Part shown: one piece after another, positions 45,717 to 53,848 of the stretch
Layout: every line of letters starts with the position of its first letter
Numbering within the stretch: the first letter of the stretch is position 1
Assembly: GCF_016907735.1 (NCBI RefSeq)
Contig: NZ_JAFBCP010000001.1
Location: forward strand, 1,116,001-1,180,000
Source of the DNA: Brevibacterium paucivorans
GTDB taxonomy: Bacteria > Actinomycetota > Actinomycetes > Actinomycetales > Brevibacteriaceae
DNA length: 64,000 bases
Direction: 5' to 3'
Notes under the pieces: generated by a model
The model's input: the letters and a program-made list of their open reading frames with translations, nothing else
What the model was told of the DNA's origin: nothing
Databases searched by the model: none
Translations under genes and position numbers: made by a program

Positions 45717-45784
45717 AACTTGACGCCAACTCAACTAGACTCGGCTGGACTAGTATTAGTTAAAGCTTGTGAAAGGGGGCGCGC

Positions 45785-46585
45785 GTGCACATTGTTCTTG
45801 TCGAAGACGACGAGGTGATTCGTGAGACCACGCAGATCGCTCTCGAACGCTTTGGGTACACCGTCACCGGATTTGAAGATGGCCGCGACGGATACGAATT
45901 CATTGCGTCGCAGGGCGCCGACGTTGTTTTGCTGGATCTGATGTTGCCCACCATGAACGGCGCGTCCATCACTCGCGCTATCAGGGAACGCTCTAACGTA
46001 CCCATCATTGTCATCTCTGCGCGCTCAGAGCCCATCGACATTGTTCAGGCGCTGGAAGCAGGCGCCGACGACTATCTGACCAAACCGTTCGACATGCAGG
46101 TGCTCAACGCTCGCATTCGCACGGTGGTGCGACGCTTCATTACCGCGGAAAGCGCGCAGATGGGTTTTTCTCCACAGTCGGAGGACCCGGAAGAAGAGAG
46201 CTCCGTGTCACTGGACACGCAGGGTATCCCGGAAGTCTTAGGACCCACGCCGGGGCACACCAACCCCACGCCGCGCCAGCAGTCGTCTACGGAAATCCGT
46301 GTAGAGAACCGACTAGGCACCTTGGTTTTGGACACCGCTCGTTGCATGGTCTACGTCAACGGTGAAGAAATCCACTTAACACCCACCGAACTCCGGATCC
46401 TCATGTTGCTGACCGAAGAAGTGGGGCACGTGTCTTCGCGCGAAAAGATCGCATACACCGTGTGGGGCTACGAATGGGGTGGCGACTCCCGCGTGGTAGA
46501 CGTTCACATTCAGCGACTCCGCAAGAAGATCGGTGCCGCCATGATCGAAACCGTGCGCGGTTTCGGCTACAGGTTCTGCGCGTAA
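45785..46585 (+). CDS. OmpR-family response regulator (CseB-like) with long linker
   Basis: 266 residues. Receiver with acidic pair EDDE, phospho-acceptor Asp51 and Lys100; winged-helix DNA-binding domain from about 178 (HLTPTELRILMLLTEE, SRVVDVHIQRLRKKIG, VRGFGYRFC). Between them lie about 54 residues (119-172) rich in Ser, Pro, Glu and Gln, several times the usual linker. GTG at 45785 after AAAGGGGG. Kinase gene starts three bases after the stop. Confidence 0.93.
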   Translation: MHIVLVEDDEVIRETTQIALERFGYTVTGFEDGRDGYEFIASQGADVVLLDLMLPTMNGASITRAIRERSNVPIIVISARSEPIDIVQALEAGADDYLTKPFDMQVLNARIRTVVRRFITAESAQMGFSPQSEDPEEESSVSLDTQGIPEVLGPTPGHTNPTPRQQSSTEIRVENRLGTLVLDTARCMVYVNGEEIHLTPTELRILMLLTEEVGHVSSREKIAYTVWGYEWGGDSRVVDVHIQRLRKKIGAAMIETVRGFGYRFCA

Positions 46586-46588
46586 CCC

Positions 46589-47836
46589 ATGCGACTTCGC
46601 CCTGCCTCACTCAGGTTCAAAATCCTGATCGTGATTGTCACGAGTGTGGTCATCGCGGTGCTCACGTGCGGTCTTATTGTGCGCCAAGCCGCCGCGCGCG
46701 CCGAAGACAACCGCATGCGCGACAACATTTCCAGCCAGTTGCGCGAAGCCTCATCGATCTACTCTGAAACCGGTGTTCTCACGCTCAACGCAGCAATCGA
46801 TGACCCGGCGTTGCCACAGGCGGCCAAGGAAGCTGCTCTCAATGGTCAGTCCGTGACCATGCGGTCAGAAATTGATAACACCGAGGTCGTGTGGGCTGCC
46901 GCTCCCATCAAGGTGGGTTCGCACACGGCGGTCATTTCGGTGCGGACAACGACGGCGGAGTCGCGTGAGTTGGTTGGCGACATCGACCGCGCGATCCTGA
47001 TTTCCATGCTGGTCTCAGCTGTGGTGATTGGTGGAATTGGGTTTGTTGTTGCAGGTCAGATTAGTCGCCGCCTGACGCTGGGGGCACAGGCCGCACGTCG
47101 GATCGCTTCAGGTGACACCACGGTCCGCATTTCTGATGTGGTCGAACACGGCGACGATGAGGTGACCGCGTTTGCAGAAGCTGTTGATACCGCGGTCGAG
47201 CGCCTTGCTGAACGACTCGATTCTGAACAGCGGTTTACGGCAGACTTGGCGCACGAAATGCGCACGCCTTTGACGGGTCTGGTGAATGCGGCGAATCTTT
47301 TGGAGGAGGATTCTCGTCCGGCTGAGTTGGTGCGTGAGCGGACTGAGCGTCTGCAGACCCTCGTTGAGGATCTTCTGGAGGTGTCGCGCCTGGACTCCGG
47401 GAGCACCACGCCGGATTTCGAGACGGTGAACATCAACCACATGCTCAAGTCCTTACTCCTGAATCTGCGGTCGTCAGGGCTCATTGTGGATCACGAGATC
47501 CAGGAAGTGTATGCAGATCCGTCCCCGCAGATCACTACAGATCCGCGTCGCTTTGAACGCATCGTGTCTAATCTGATCGCCAATTCGATCAAGCACGGGG
47601 CCGACCCCATCCGGATCGAAACCACGCCACATTCAGTGATTGTGACCGACACCGGCCCGGGCTATCCGGCGGACATCATCGCCAAGGGGCCCACCCGTTT
47701 TGTGTCCTCCGGCGGTGGAGGTATGGGCTTGGGCCTGGTGATTGCGCAGGGCCAGGCGAAGCTGTTGGGTATGCGCATGGAGTTCAGGAACGCTCCTGAA
47801 GGGGGCGCCCAGGCCGAGGTGGTTTTCCCCGAGTAG
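46589..47836 (+). CDS. Sensor histidine kinase (CseC-like)
   Basis: 415 residues: helix 1 (ILIVIVTSVVIAVLTCGLIV), an outer loop of about 100 residues, helix 2 (ILISMLVSAVVIGGIGFVVA), HAMP, H-box ADLAHEMRTPLTG with His222, and ATPase boxes NLIANSIKHG, DTGPGYP, GGGGMGLGL. Cognate of the regulator directly upstream. Cell-envelope stress is the role of the Streptomyces counterpart; here that is inferred from gene order. Confidence 0.93.
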   Translation: MRLRPASLRFKILIVIVTSVVIAVLTCGLIVRQAAARAEDNRMRDNISSQLREASSIYSETGVLTLNAAIDDPALPQAAKEAALNGQSVTMRSEIDNTEVVWAAAPIKVGSHTAVISVRTTTAESRELVGDIDRAILISMLVSAVVIGGIGFVVAGQISRRLTLGAQAARRIASGDTTVRISDVVEHGDDEVTAFAEAVDTAVERLAERLDSEQRFTADLAHEMRTPLTGLVNAANLLEEDSRPAELVRERTERLQTLVEDLLEVSRLDSGSTTPDFETVNINHMLKSLLLNLRSSGLIVDHEIQEVYADPSPQITTDPRRFERIVSNLIANSIKHGADPIRIETTPHSVIVTDTGPGYPADIIAKGPTRFVSSGGGGMGLGLVIAQGQAKLLGMRMEFRNAPEGGAQAEVVFPE

Positions 47837-47873
47837 GGCCACGCTAGTTGGCGGTTAAGAGTCTTTGTGGCCC
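47836..47873. terminator. Weak hairpin between convergent genes
   Basis: GGGCCAC (47836-47842) and GTGGCCC (47867-47873) are complementary across 24 bases holding the stop of the gene ending at 47855. Long loop and no U-run, hence low confidence. Confidence 0.3.
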
Positions 47874-48427
47874 TGTTTGCGTCGCGTGAGTCCCCCCAGA
47901 ATGTACAGGACACCTGCGATAAGGACGGCCGCCGAGGTGAAACCGATGATGGTGAGGGCTCCGAAATTGTTGCCGAACAGTAGGAGAATTCCCAAGAGCG
48001 CGTGTGCAATTCCGGAGTACAGGTAGTCTGACGCTGACGCCGTTCCGCGCATGTCTTTGTACATCCACAGTTCAAGTGCCGCGTGCAGGAGTGCCCACCC
48101 CATAACGGCTGCGCGGAGTTGACCAGGGTAGCTGGCGAACATAAGGAAAACCAGGGCCGGGATCGCAATGACGGCTTGACCCCACAGGTGAGTGCGTAGC
48201 GGTTTCGTGGCGGAACCCTGGCCCACCAAAAGGAGCGCATTCAGCCCGATGTAGCCCATGAGCAGATAGTCGACAAAGTCGACACGGAGGGCCAGCTGAG
48301 CAACGGAACCTAACTGTTCACGAGGCACGAACGCGGCGACGATTGCAAAGATAACGCCCAAAACACCTCGGGCGATCATCCACGGGGCGGTGGCAAGCTG
48401 AACTTCTTTTTCTGACGTTTGGGTCAC
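47855..48427 (-). CDS. HdeD/DUF308-like membrane protein
   Basis: 190 residues, six membrane helices in pairs (ARGVLGVIFAIVAAFVP, DYLLMGYIGLNALLLVG, AVIAIPALVFLMFASYPG, AAVMGWALLHAALELWMY, GIAHALLGILLLFGNNFG, AAVLIAGVLYILGGLTRR), as in the HdeD/DUF308 group. Function unknown. I prefer GTG at 48427 (MTQTSEKE), six bases after TACACT; an in-frame GTG at 48457 with a weak AGGGG is the alternative. Confidence 0.78.
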   Translation of the reverse strand: MTQTSEKEVQLATAPWMIARGVLGVIFAIVAAFVPREQLGSVAQLALRVDFVDYLLMGYIGLNALLLVGQGSATKPLRTHLWGQAVIAIPALVFLMFASYPGQLRAAVMGWALLHAALELWMYKDMRGTASASDYLYSGIAHALLGILLLFGNNFGALTIIGFTSAAVLIAGVLYILGGLTRRKQGHKDS

Positions 48428-48433
48428 CCCACT

Positions 48434-48439
48434 AGTGTA
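48434..48439 (-). promoter_or_regulatory. -10 box of the leaderless HdeD-like gene
   Basis: TACACT on the minus strand, six bases before GTG at 48427. Confidence 0.4.
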
Positions 48440-48530
48440 GGGCCCACTGAAGTTCACCGGAGCGACCCCTGAGGTTTGCGATCCGGTCGTGTGGCATCAC
48501 TAAACTTTCGTCGAATCCACCATGTGACGA

Positions 48531-49184
48531 GTGATAACTGTGCGCGCAAATTCTTCGACAGACTTCAGCCGAAACCTGCCATTGGGCCGGTCGGCGCTGT
48601 GGTTGTGCGTGGGTTACGGTTTAGGCGCGGTCATCGGATGGGCCGTCCACGTTCTGTTCAACGTGGGGCATCCGCAGTACTCATCAGCTCTCACGCTCAC
48701 GTGGCCACTGCTCATTGGTCTGATGGGCGGGGTTCTCCTGGTGATTGGAACCATGCCGGCTTCGCGAATTGCGATCAGTATGAGCACTGCGAACGCGATC
48801 GAGCAGGAGGGCACGCCGGGACTTGCGCGTATTCGCTACCTGAACTCCACAACGAACGGGTCATTTAAGACTTTGACTGTCTCCCTGGACGTCGCAAGTA
48901 GCTCGAGCCGGGTCTATAGGTCGGAGCTGGTGTGGAAACTGTCAGCGGTTGACGCATTGAAGTTACGGCCGGGAGCCACGATCCCGGTGCGCATTGACCC
49001 GCAAGCGCCATCCCGCGTGGTGTTTGATACACGCGCTACCTCGAACGATTTGGGCCCCGACCCCAACGAAGTGTTTAGCGTGCGCAACCGCTTCCGTCGC
49101 AGGCTGTCGATGATCCGGCCGGCTTCGTGTATCGCCACGCTGGTGGGATTCGTTATCGGACTGGGAATTGGGCTATTTACGTAA
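48531..49184 (+). CDS. Membrane protein of unknown function (DUF3592-like layout)
   Basis: 217 residues: two helices near the N-terminus (LWLCVGYGLGAVIGWAVHVL, WPLLIGLMGGVLLVIGTMP), a beta-rich soluble domain (GLARIRYLNSTTNGSFKTLT to IPVRIDPQAPSRVVFD) and one C-terminal helix. The soluble part with R-x-D-P-x-x-P resembles the DUF3592 type of actinobacterial membrane proteins. GTG start without clear SD. Ends inside the operator of the next gene. Confidence 0.75.
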   Translation: MITVRANSSTDFSRNLPLGRSALWLCVGYGLGAVIGWAVHVLFNVGHPQYSSALTLTWPLLIGLMGGVLLVIGTMPASRIAISMSTANAIEQEGTPGLARIRYLNSTTNGSFKTLTVSLDVASSSSRVYRSELVWKLSAVDALKLRPGATIPVRIDPQAPSRVVFDTRATSNDLGPDPNEVFSVRNRFRRRLSMIRPASCIATLVGFVIGLGIGLFT

Positions 49185-49203
49185 TTACGGAATTATGTAT
49201 TAT
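49178..49203 (+). promoter_or_regulatory. Operator dyad and -10 box of the HTH regulator gene
   Basis: TACGTAATT (49178-49186) and AATTATGTA (49191-49199) form a nine-base inverted repeat with one mismatch and a four-base centre. Its right arm runs into TATTAT (49198-49203), which lies six bases before the GTG at 49210. A repressor bound here would block the -10, so autoregulation is likely. The left arm overlaps the stop of the upstream gene. Confidence 0.6.
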
Positions 49204-49209
49204 TAGTGT

Positions 49210-49782
49210 GTGAGCACTTCTTCCGATGAACTGCGCGCGCTGCGCGAAGAGATCACGCAACGACTGTCCCGGCTCGATGCACGCTTACGCGATGTTGAAG
49301 AACGGCTGAGCGGTGAACCCCGTGAGACGCAGCCGCGTTCACATGACGCTGGAGTCACACAGTCGCAGCTGCCCACGGAATCTGGCGATCCCGAGTTTTG
49401 GGCGCTCAACGAACTGGCTCAACGCTACGACCAGCCTGCTGTCATGTTCGCTGGAACGGCAGAAACCAAAGGCGGCCCGGTCAAGTGGCAGTACGAACGC
49501 TTTGCTGACAACCTCATGGACACCGATGCCTTTGCGGTATCGCCTGCTCTCGAGGCCATTGCCCACCCCATCCGCCTCACCCTCCTGCTGGCGATCATCA
49601 ACGGGACCACCACCTCGGCGAAATTGGCAGAACTTGAACAGGTTGGCACGTCAGGGCAGGTGTACCACCACTTGAGCCAGCTCAACGCAGCGGGGTGGAT
49701 CCGGTCCGTGAAGCGCGGCCAGTGGGAGGTCCCCGCAACCAAAGTCATTCCCCTTCTCACCATCATTTTGGCCGCCCAGTAA
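49210..49782 (+). CDS. ArsR-type winged-helix transcriptional regulator
   Basis: 190 residues. An N-terminal coiled coil (SSDELRALREEITQRLSRLD) continues into a charged linker; the C-terminal domain (ALEAIAHPIRLTLLLAIING, SGQVYHHLSQLNAAGWIRSV) is an ArsR-like winged helix. Only one cysteine-free domain, so metal sensing of the classical type is unlikely. Followed after 36 bases by the hydrolase gene, which it may control together with itself. Confidence 0.87.
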   Translation: MSTSSDELRALREEITQRLSRLDARLRDVEERLSGEPRETQPRSHDAGVTQSQLPTESGDPEFWALNELAQRYDQPAVMFAGTAETKGGPVKWQYERFADNLMDTDAFAVSPALEAIAHPIRLTLLLAIINGTTTSAKLAELEQVGTSGQVYHHLSQLNAAGWIRSVKRGQWEVPATKVIPLLTIILAAQ

Positions 49783-49818
49783 TAACAGGACTCACCTCAA
49801 CCACCCCAAGGAGCACTC

Positions 49819-50868
49819 ATGAAAAGAACACTCATAGCTGGAGTCGTAGCGTGTGTCGTTGTCGCCGTTGCTGCGATCTGCGTGCCGTGGTCGTTTGGTT
49901 TTCCGCACCGCGGATCCGGCGATCAGCACGTGCTTGACACCACCGGACCATACTTGTCACACGGGTACCGACGTGAAGCCGCGGTAGCGATCATTCCCCC
50001 GTCTGGCGAACCGTCGTTCGCAGGTTGGGGAGCCGATGAGAACACGGTGTTTGAGATCGGTTCGATCACGAAAACGTTCACAGCACACCTGCTTGCTGAC
50101 GCGATTGAGCGTCAAGAAATCAGCGCGGATACCCGAGTTGACAACGTTTTCGACGAACTGAAGGGGACTTCCGCAGGGAAGGTGACCATGGAGCAGTTGG
50201 CGACGCACACCTCGGGACTCCCCCGCATTACCAACGTCAGCATGAGTAGCAACTTCACGCGAAAAGACCCGTACACCGCTGACTTGGGCGAATTCCTCGA
50301 CACGGTTTCCGATCTTGAAGTCACACCGGGTGAGATTGCGTACTCGAACACGGGATATGCGCTGCTGGGGCAGGCGGTTGCCAAGAAAGCCGGCAAGGAC
50401 TACCCCACCCTGGTGCGCGAACGGTTGCTGGAACCGTTAGGCATGGACCAGACAACGGTTCCCAGTACGCCGGAAGACTTGCCAGCTGACCACCCCACGG
50501 GGTACACCGCTAAGGGTCTTCCGGCAGGAGCGTGGACCATGCACGCGTACGCTCCTGCCGGGTCAATCCGGTCAACAACCAAAGACATCAGCACGTGGCT
50601 CATTGCGGTCAGGGACGGGAAAGCGCCGGGGTCGTCAGTTGAACCTACAAAGGTCCGAGCTGAAGAAGATACAAAGAAACTGGGCCTGGCATGGAACACA
50701 AAAGAAGAGGATGGTGCAACGGTGATTTGGAAAAACGGAGGAACCGGCGGATACACGTCATTTGCCGGATTCAACGCAAACGGCGACGGCGTGGTCGTTC
50801 TCAACAACACCGCTACCAACTCTGACGATGTCATTGACTACTTGTTCGATGCGGAGGACAAGAAATGA
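49819..50868 (+). CDS. Exported beta-lactamase-fold serine hydrolase (class C/D-Ala-D-Ala peptidase type)
   Basis: 349 residues with an N-terminal signal anchor (TLIAGVVACVVVAVAAICVP). Active site: Ser82-x-x-Lys85 in EIGSITKTF, Tyr-Ser-Asn (175-177) in IAYSNTGYALLGQ; THTSGLP is the usual strand before it; KNGGTGGYTSF takes the KTG place. Acts outside the membrane on cell-wall peptides, esters or beta-lactams; length fits the esterase/peptidase branch better than a true lactamase. SD AAGGAG. Overlaps the next gene by ATGA. Confidence 0.9.
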   Translation: MKRTLIAGVVACVVVAVAAICVPWSFGFPHRGSGDQHVLDTTGPYLSHGYRREAAVAIIPPSGEPSFAGWGADENTVFEIGSITKTFTAHLLADAIERQEISADTRVDNVFDELKGTSAGKVTMEQLATHTSGLPRITNVSMSSNFTRKDPYTADLGEFLDTVSDLEVTPGEIAYSNTGYALLGQAVAKKAGKDYPTLVRERLLEPLGMDQTTVPSTPEDLPADHPTGYTAKGLPAGAWTMHAYAPAGSIRSTTKDISTWLIAVRDGKAPGSSVEPTKVRAEEDTKKLGLAWNTKEEDGATVIWKNGGTGGYTSFAGFNANGDGVVVLNNTATNSDDVIDYLFDAEDKK

Positions 50869-51287
50869 TTCAGCTTCTTATTCCCTTTTTTGGTGTCATC
50901 GTTCTGCTTGTGGGTTTAGGTTCACACGCTTGGCAAGTTCGCCCCACACGAGGTGAACATAAGCCCAAAGCCCGCAAACACCTCACCCGCGGTGGGCTCT
51001 TGGCGGTAGGTGCCGGTGCGGTTATGTACTTTGTGCTGGTTCGTATCTTCTTTATGTTTGACGGAGTACTGGGTATTGCCTGGATCGTGGCGATTCTGTT
51101 GCTGGGCTTCATCGCGTTCCGGGTGGTGCAACTGTGGCCGTCTAAAGAAGACAACGCGCAGTTGGTGGCATCGCTTCAGGGCGACGGCGTGAAGGTGAGT
51201 AGCTACCTGGGTATTGGCACAGTCATCGCCGCTGCAGTTCTTGTGGTGCTTGCCGTTCTGTACTGGTTCGCACCAGTGATGTTTTAG
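50865..51287 (+). CDS. Small membrane protein coupled to the serine hydrolase
   Basis: 140 residues, four membrane helices (LIPFFGVIVLLVGLGSHAW, GGLLAVGAGAVMYFVLVRIF, GIAWIVAILLLGFIAFRVV, IGTVIAAAVLVVLAVLYWF). No recognised motif. ATGA overlap makes it a fixed partner of the hydrolase; together with the HTH gene it forms a three-gene operon whose order (regulator, enzyme, membrane protein) recalls BlaI-BlaR-like resistance cassettes only in outline. Confidence 0.78.
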   Translation: MIQLLIPFFGVIVLLVGLGSHAWQVRPTRGEHKPKARKHLTRGGLLAVGAGAVMYFVLVRIFFMFDGVLGIAWIVAILLLGFIAFRVVQLWPSKEDNAQLVASLQGDGVKVSSYLGIGTVIAAAVLVVLAVLYWFAPVMF

Positions 51288-51332
51288 CGCTGGAACCGTT
51301 CTTAGCGCGGGCTACTCTAGCGCTGGAGCGGC

Positions 51333-51743
51333 TTAGCCTTCCAGCGGCCCCACTTGCAAGGAGTCGCCGTTATCAGCGACCTTGGCTTTCTTCAGTCCAT
51401 CATTCGCGGGGCCGTACAGCTTGGCTCCATCTTGGGTTGAGAAGCCAGAAGAGTGGCACGGACACACGATCTCTTCTTCCGTGATGGTCCGCACCAGGCA
51501 CCCTTGGTGCGGGCACACCGCGGTGTATGCCTTGAACTCGCCTTTCGTGGGTTGAACCACCACGTAGCTTCCGGCAACAACCCCGGAGCCCTCCGGCACT
51601 TTGTCTTTTGCGACGGTTTCCGGTTCAGCGTCCTCGGTCTTCGATGAGTCGCTAGCGCACGCTGAAAGCCCACCGGCGACCGCAACGGTTGCGGCAACGC
51701 CGCCCGTGGCTTTGAAAACTTGACGTCGGCTGTGCTGGTTCAT
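51333..51743 (-). CDS. Tat-exported Rieske [2Fe-2S] lipoprotein
   Basis: 136 residues. Signal with twin-arginine motif (SRRQVFKAT) and lipobox LSAC, then a Rieske domain with CPHQGC and CPCHSSGF as cluster ligands. An electron carrier attached to the outer face of the membrane; its partner is not apparent nearby. It is the small arsenite-oxidase/QcrA-like stand-alone type often seen in actinobacteria. A hairpin CGCTGGA/TCCAGCG (51321-51346) spans its stop codon. Confidence 0.93.
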   Translation of the reverse strand: MNQHSRRQVFKATGGVAATVAVAGGLSACASDSSKTEDAEPETVAKDKVPEGSGVVAGSYVVVQPTKGEFKAYTAVCPHQGCLVRTITEEEIVCPCHSSGFSTQDGAKLYGPANDGLKKAKVADNGDSLQVGPLEG

Positions 51744-51774
51744 CTTGTTCCTCTCTGATCACTGGTCCGGATGT

Positions 51775-52848
51775 TTACTGCGCCAGTTGTTCGATGACGG
51801 GCCACGTGCGGTCCAAACGCTTCTGGCCGTATGCGTGTGCAGGTTCTTGGGGTCGGGTGGTGAGCACGCGCGCAGCCCACGTACACGCACCCAAACACAG
51901 CCGGGCGATCGCCGCTGTTTCTAGAGCGTCAAGCTCCGTGCTGGACAAGTGCTGATCGGTGCCCTGGGTGGCAGCTTGGTAGGCGGTCGCTACGCGGGAA
52001 ATAACGTCCCGAGGTGGTTCCCCGCCCCCGCTCCCACGCACCGTAAGGACGTAGGAGGAAGCGATTGCCACCTCGGCCATTCGAGCGGCAACCCGGCAGT
52101 CCCCAAAGTCCAGCAACCCGGTGATTTTTCCGTCGCTGACCAGCACGTTCAGGTCGTTGATGTCTTGGTGGAGGACCTGCTGCGGGAAGTCGTTCAGCAC
52201 GGGTTTGACGGTGGTTTCGAAGTCGTGAGCCGCATGGCGTGAGAATGCGAGCACGCGGGTGAGCGACGTGCCGATATCGGCGGGAACGTGCCCGGAGGCC
52301 TCCCAGGTTTGGAGTCGTTCGGACGCGAACTTGGCGTTCACGCCGGTGGATTCGAACGCCCACGGGTGCAGGATCATGTCGGGGGCCGCGGGCACACGTG
52401 CCAGGGCGGTTGCCACGTGGCCGGCAAGGGTTCCCACCTGGGTTGGGTAGTCATCGGTCAGCTGTGCCGTGGCCGCTTCTGTTCCGGCGAGGAAGCTTTG
52501 TAGGCGCACAACCACCGGTTCGTCATTGACGTGCGCGAGCGAAACGAACCCGGACGACTGTCCCGAGCTCGCCTGAAAGGGTTGTGTGGCCGGCATTTGC
52601 TGAGCCACCGGAACGCCCGATTCATATGCAGCCTGGTGGACAGTGCTCAGCCAATCGGCGTATTCGGGGGTCATGGTGCGTGACGGGTATTCGGCCTTAA
52701 AAACAAAGGCTGTGTTTTGAGATGTGACGCGAGCATTGATCGCAGTTTCGCCAGACAGAAAGCGTTCCAAATGGACGTCGAGGCCAAAGTTGTCGCTGAC
52801 GAGCACACGGATGTCTTCATCGGTGAGTGTGCGAAGTGACCGGCTCAT
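51775..52848 (-). CDS. APH-fold phosphotransferase
   Basis: 357 residues of the aminoglycoside phosphotransferase/choline kinase fold. Catalytic loop VLHQDINDLNVLVSD (HxDxxxxN) and metal-binding LLDFGDC. The spacing resembles homoserine or hydroxylysine kinase-like members rather than antibiotic kinases, so a metabolic substrate is more likely. ATG at 52848, six bases after TAGTCT. Rieske gene follows on the same strand after 31 bases. Confidence 0.87.
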   Translation of the reverse strand: MSRSLRTLTDEDIRVLVSDNFGLDVHLERFLSGETAINARVTSQNTAFVFKAEYPSRTMTPEYADWLSTVHQAAYESGVPVAQQMPATQPFQASSGQSSGFVSLAHVNDEPVVVRLQSFLAGTEAATAQLTDDYPTQVGTLAGHVATALARVPAAPDMILHPWAFESTGVNAKFASERLQTWEASGHVPADIGTSLTRVLAFSRHAAHDFETTVKPVLNDFPQQVLHQDINDLNVLVSDGKITGLLDFGDCRVAARMAEVAIASSYVLTVRGSGGGEPPRDVISRVATAYQAATQGTDQHLSSTELDALETAAIARLCLGACTWAARVLTTRPQEPAHAYGQKRLDRTWPVIEQLAQ

Positions 52849-52854
52849 ACTACA

Positions 52855-52860
52855 AGACTA
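52855..52860 (-). promoter_or_regulatory. -10 box of the leaderless kinase gene
   Basis: TAGTCT on the minus strand, six bases before the ATG at 52848; it lies in the gap after the TRIC gene. Confidence 0.45.
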
Positions 52861-52862
52861 CG

Positions 52863-53696
52863 TCACTGGGGCGGTTGGTCTGGGTTGGACAGGTCTGGGT
52901 TAGTTGGGTCTGGGTTGGTCGGGCCGGCTGCGCCGGGCCCTCCGTCACCATCGACCCGCCGAGGTGGGAGATGCTGCTGACTGGAACGACCTCGGGCAGG
53001 GTTGGTTGCGCGCCGTAAGCGCGCCAAATCACGCAGGCGGCGGGCTTTTTCAGTCAACCGGGGATACGTCCAGCCACGAACGGTGGACGGCAGTTGCCAG
53101 CGAAAGTAGATGGCCAGAAGGCGCACGGTGACAACCAGAACGATCATGCCGAACATGATCCAGTACGACCAGATTCCGTTGGAGTACAGGATCGCGGTGA
53201 GCAGGGCACCGATAAACGCAGGTGTGAGGTACAGGTCGGAGGCGTTGAACAGGGCGGGGTTCTGGTTGGCGACGACATCGCGCAGTAGTCCACCGCCCGT
53301 TCCGGTGACGATTCCTAAGAACACTGCCGAGACCAGGTGGAGGTCGTGAGTAAGCGCAATAATGGTGCCGGACACTGCGAAGAGGCCCAGCCCGCATGCG
53401 TCGAAGAAGATGATGGATCGGCGGGTGCGCAGAGCGGGTGTGCCGATCAGGTACACGAGGACGGTAGCGATTGCCGGTGGCAGCAAGTAGATGGGTTGTT
53501 GGAGAGAAGCAGGGACTTCGTTGAGCATGAGGTCACGTGTAATTCCGCCGCCCAGGCTGACCAGCAGACACAGCATGAAACTTCCCGTGATGTCGTAGTT
53601 TTGGCGTGCTGCAGTGACCGCTCCGGACAGAGCGAAAAAGAACACGCCAACGAGGTCAGCGAGGAGAAGAACAAGCTGCGCGCTGGGAAGATCCAT
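52863..53696 (-). CDS. TRIC-family (UPF0126) cation channel protein
   Basis: 277 residues. Two repeats of three helices with the glycine motifs VSLGGGITRDLML and VTGTGGGLLRDVVANQ that form the pore in prokaryotic TRIC channels. A C-terminal cytoplasmic tail of about 75 residues ends in NPDPTNPDLSNPDQPPQ, encoded by a short imperfect DNA repeat of TCTGGGTT (52877-52920). Carries K+ or Na+ in studied homologues. SD AAAGGA. Confidence 0.92.
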   Translation of the reverse strand: MDLPSAQLVLLLADLVGVFFFALSGAVTAARQNYDITGSFMLCLLVSLGGGITRDLMLNEVPASLQQPIYLLPPAIATVLVYLIGTPALRTRRSIIFFDACGLGLFAVSGTIIALTHDLHLVSAVFLGIVTGTGGGLLRDVVANQNPALFNASDLYLTPAFIGALLTAILYSNGIWSYWIMFGMIVLVVTVRLLAIYFRWQLPSTVRGWTYPRLTEKARRLRDLARLRRATNPARGRSSQQHLPPRRVDGDGGPGAAGPTNPDPTNPDLSNPDQPPQ

Positions 53697-53848
53697 GTGT
53701 TCCTTTGGGTGTTGAAGGCGGGTGAGCGGGCTGTGGCGTGGCGGTTCACTGTGAGGCGACCGGAGCCGGCAATGCTTTCGCGTGGCGCATTAAGTGTAGT
53801 GCAGTAGATTGGTTGCAGTTAAATGCTTACGCGGGGTGAGGAGCGGGT

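Noticed and set aside
45720..45756. TTGACG and TAGTAT before the CseB-like regulator as a promoter
   Set aside because: The spacer of about 25 bases is too long; co-transcription with the lipoprotein gene is as likely.
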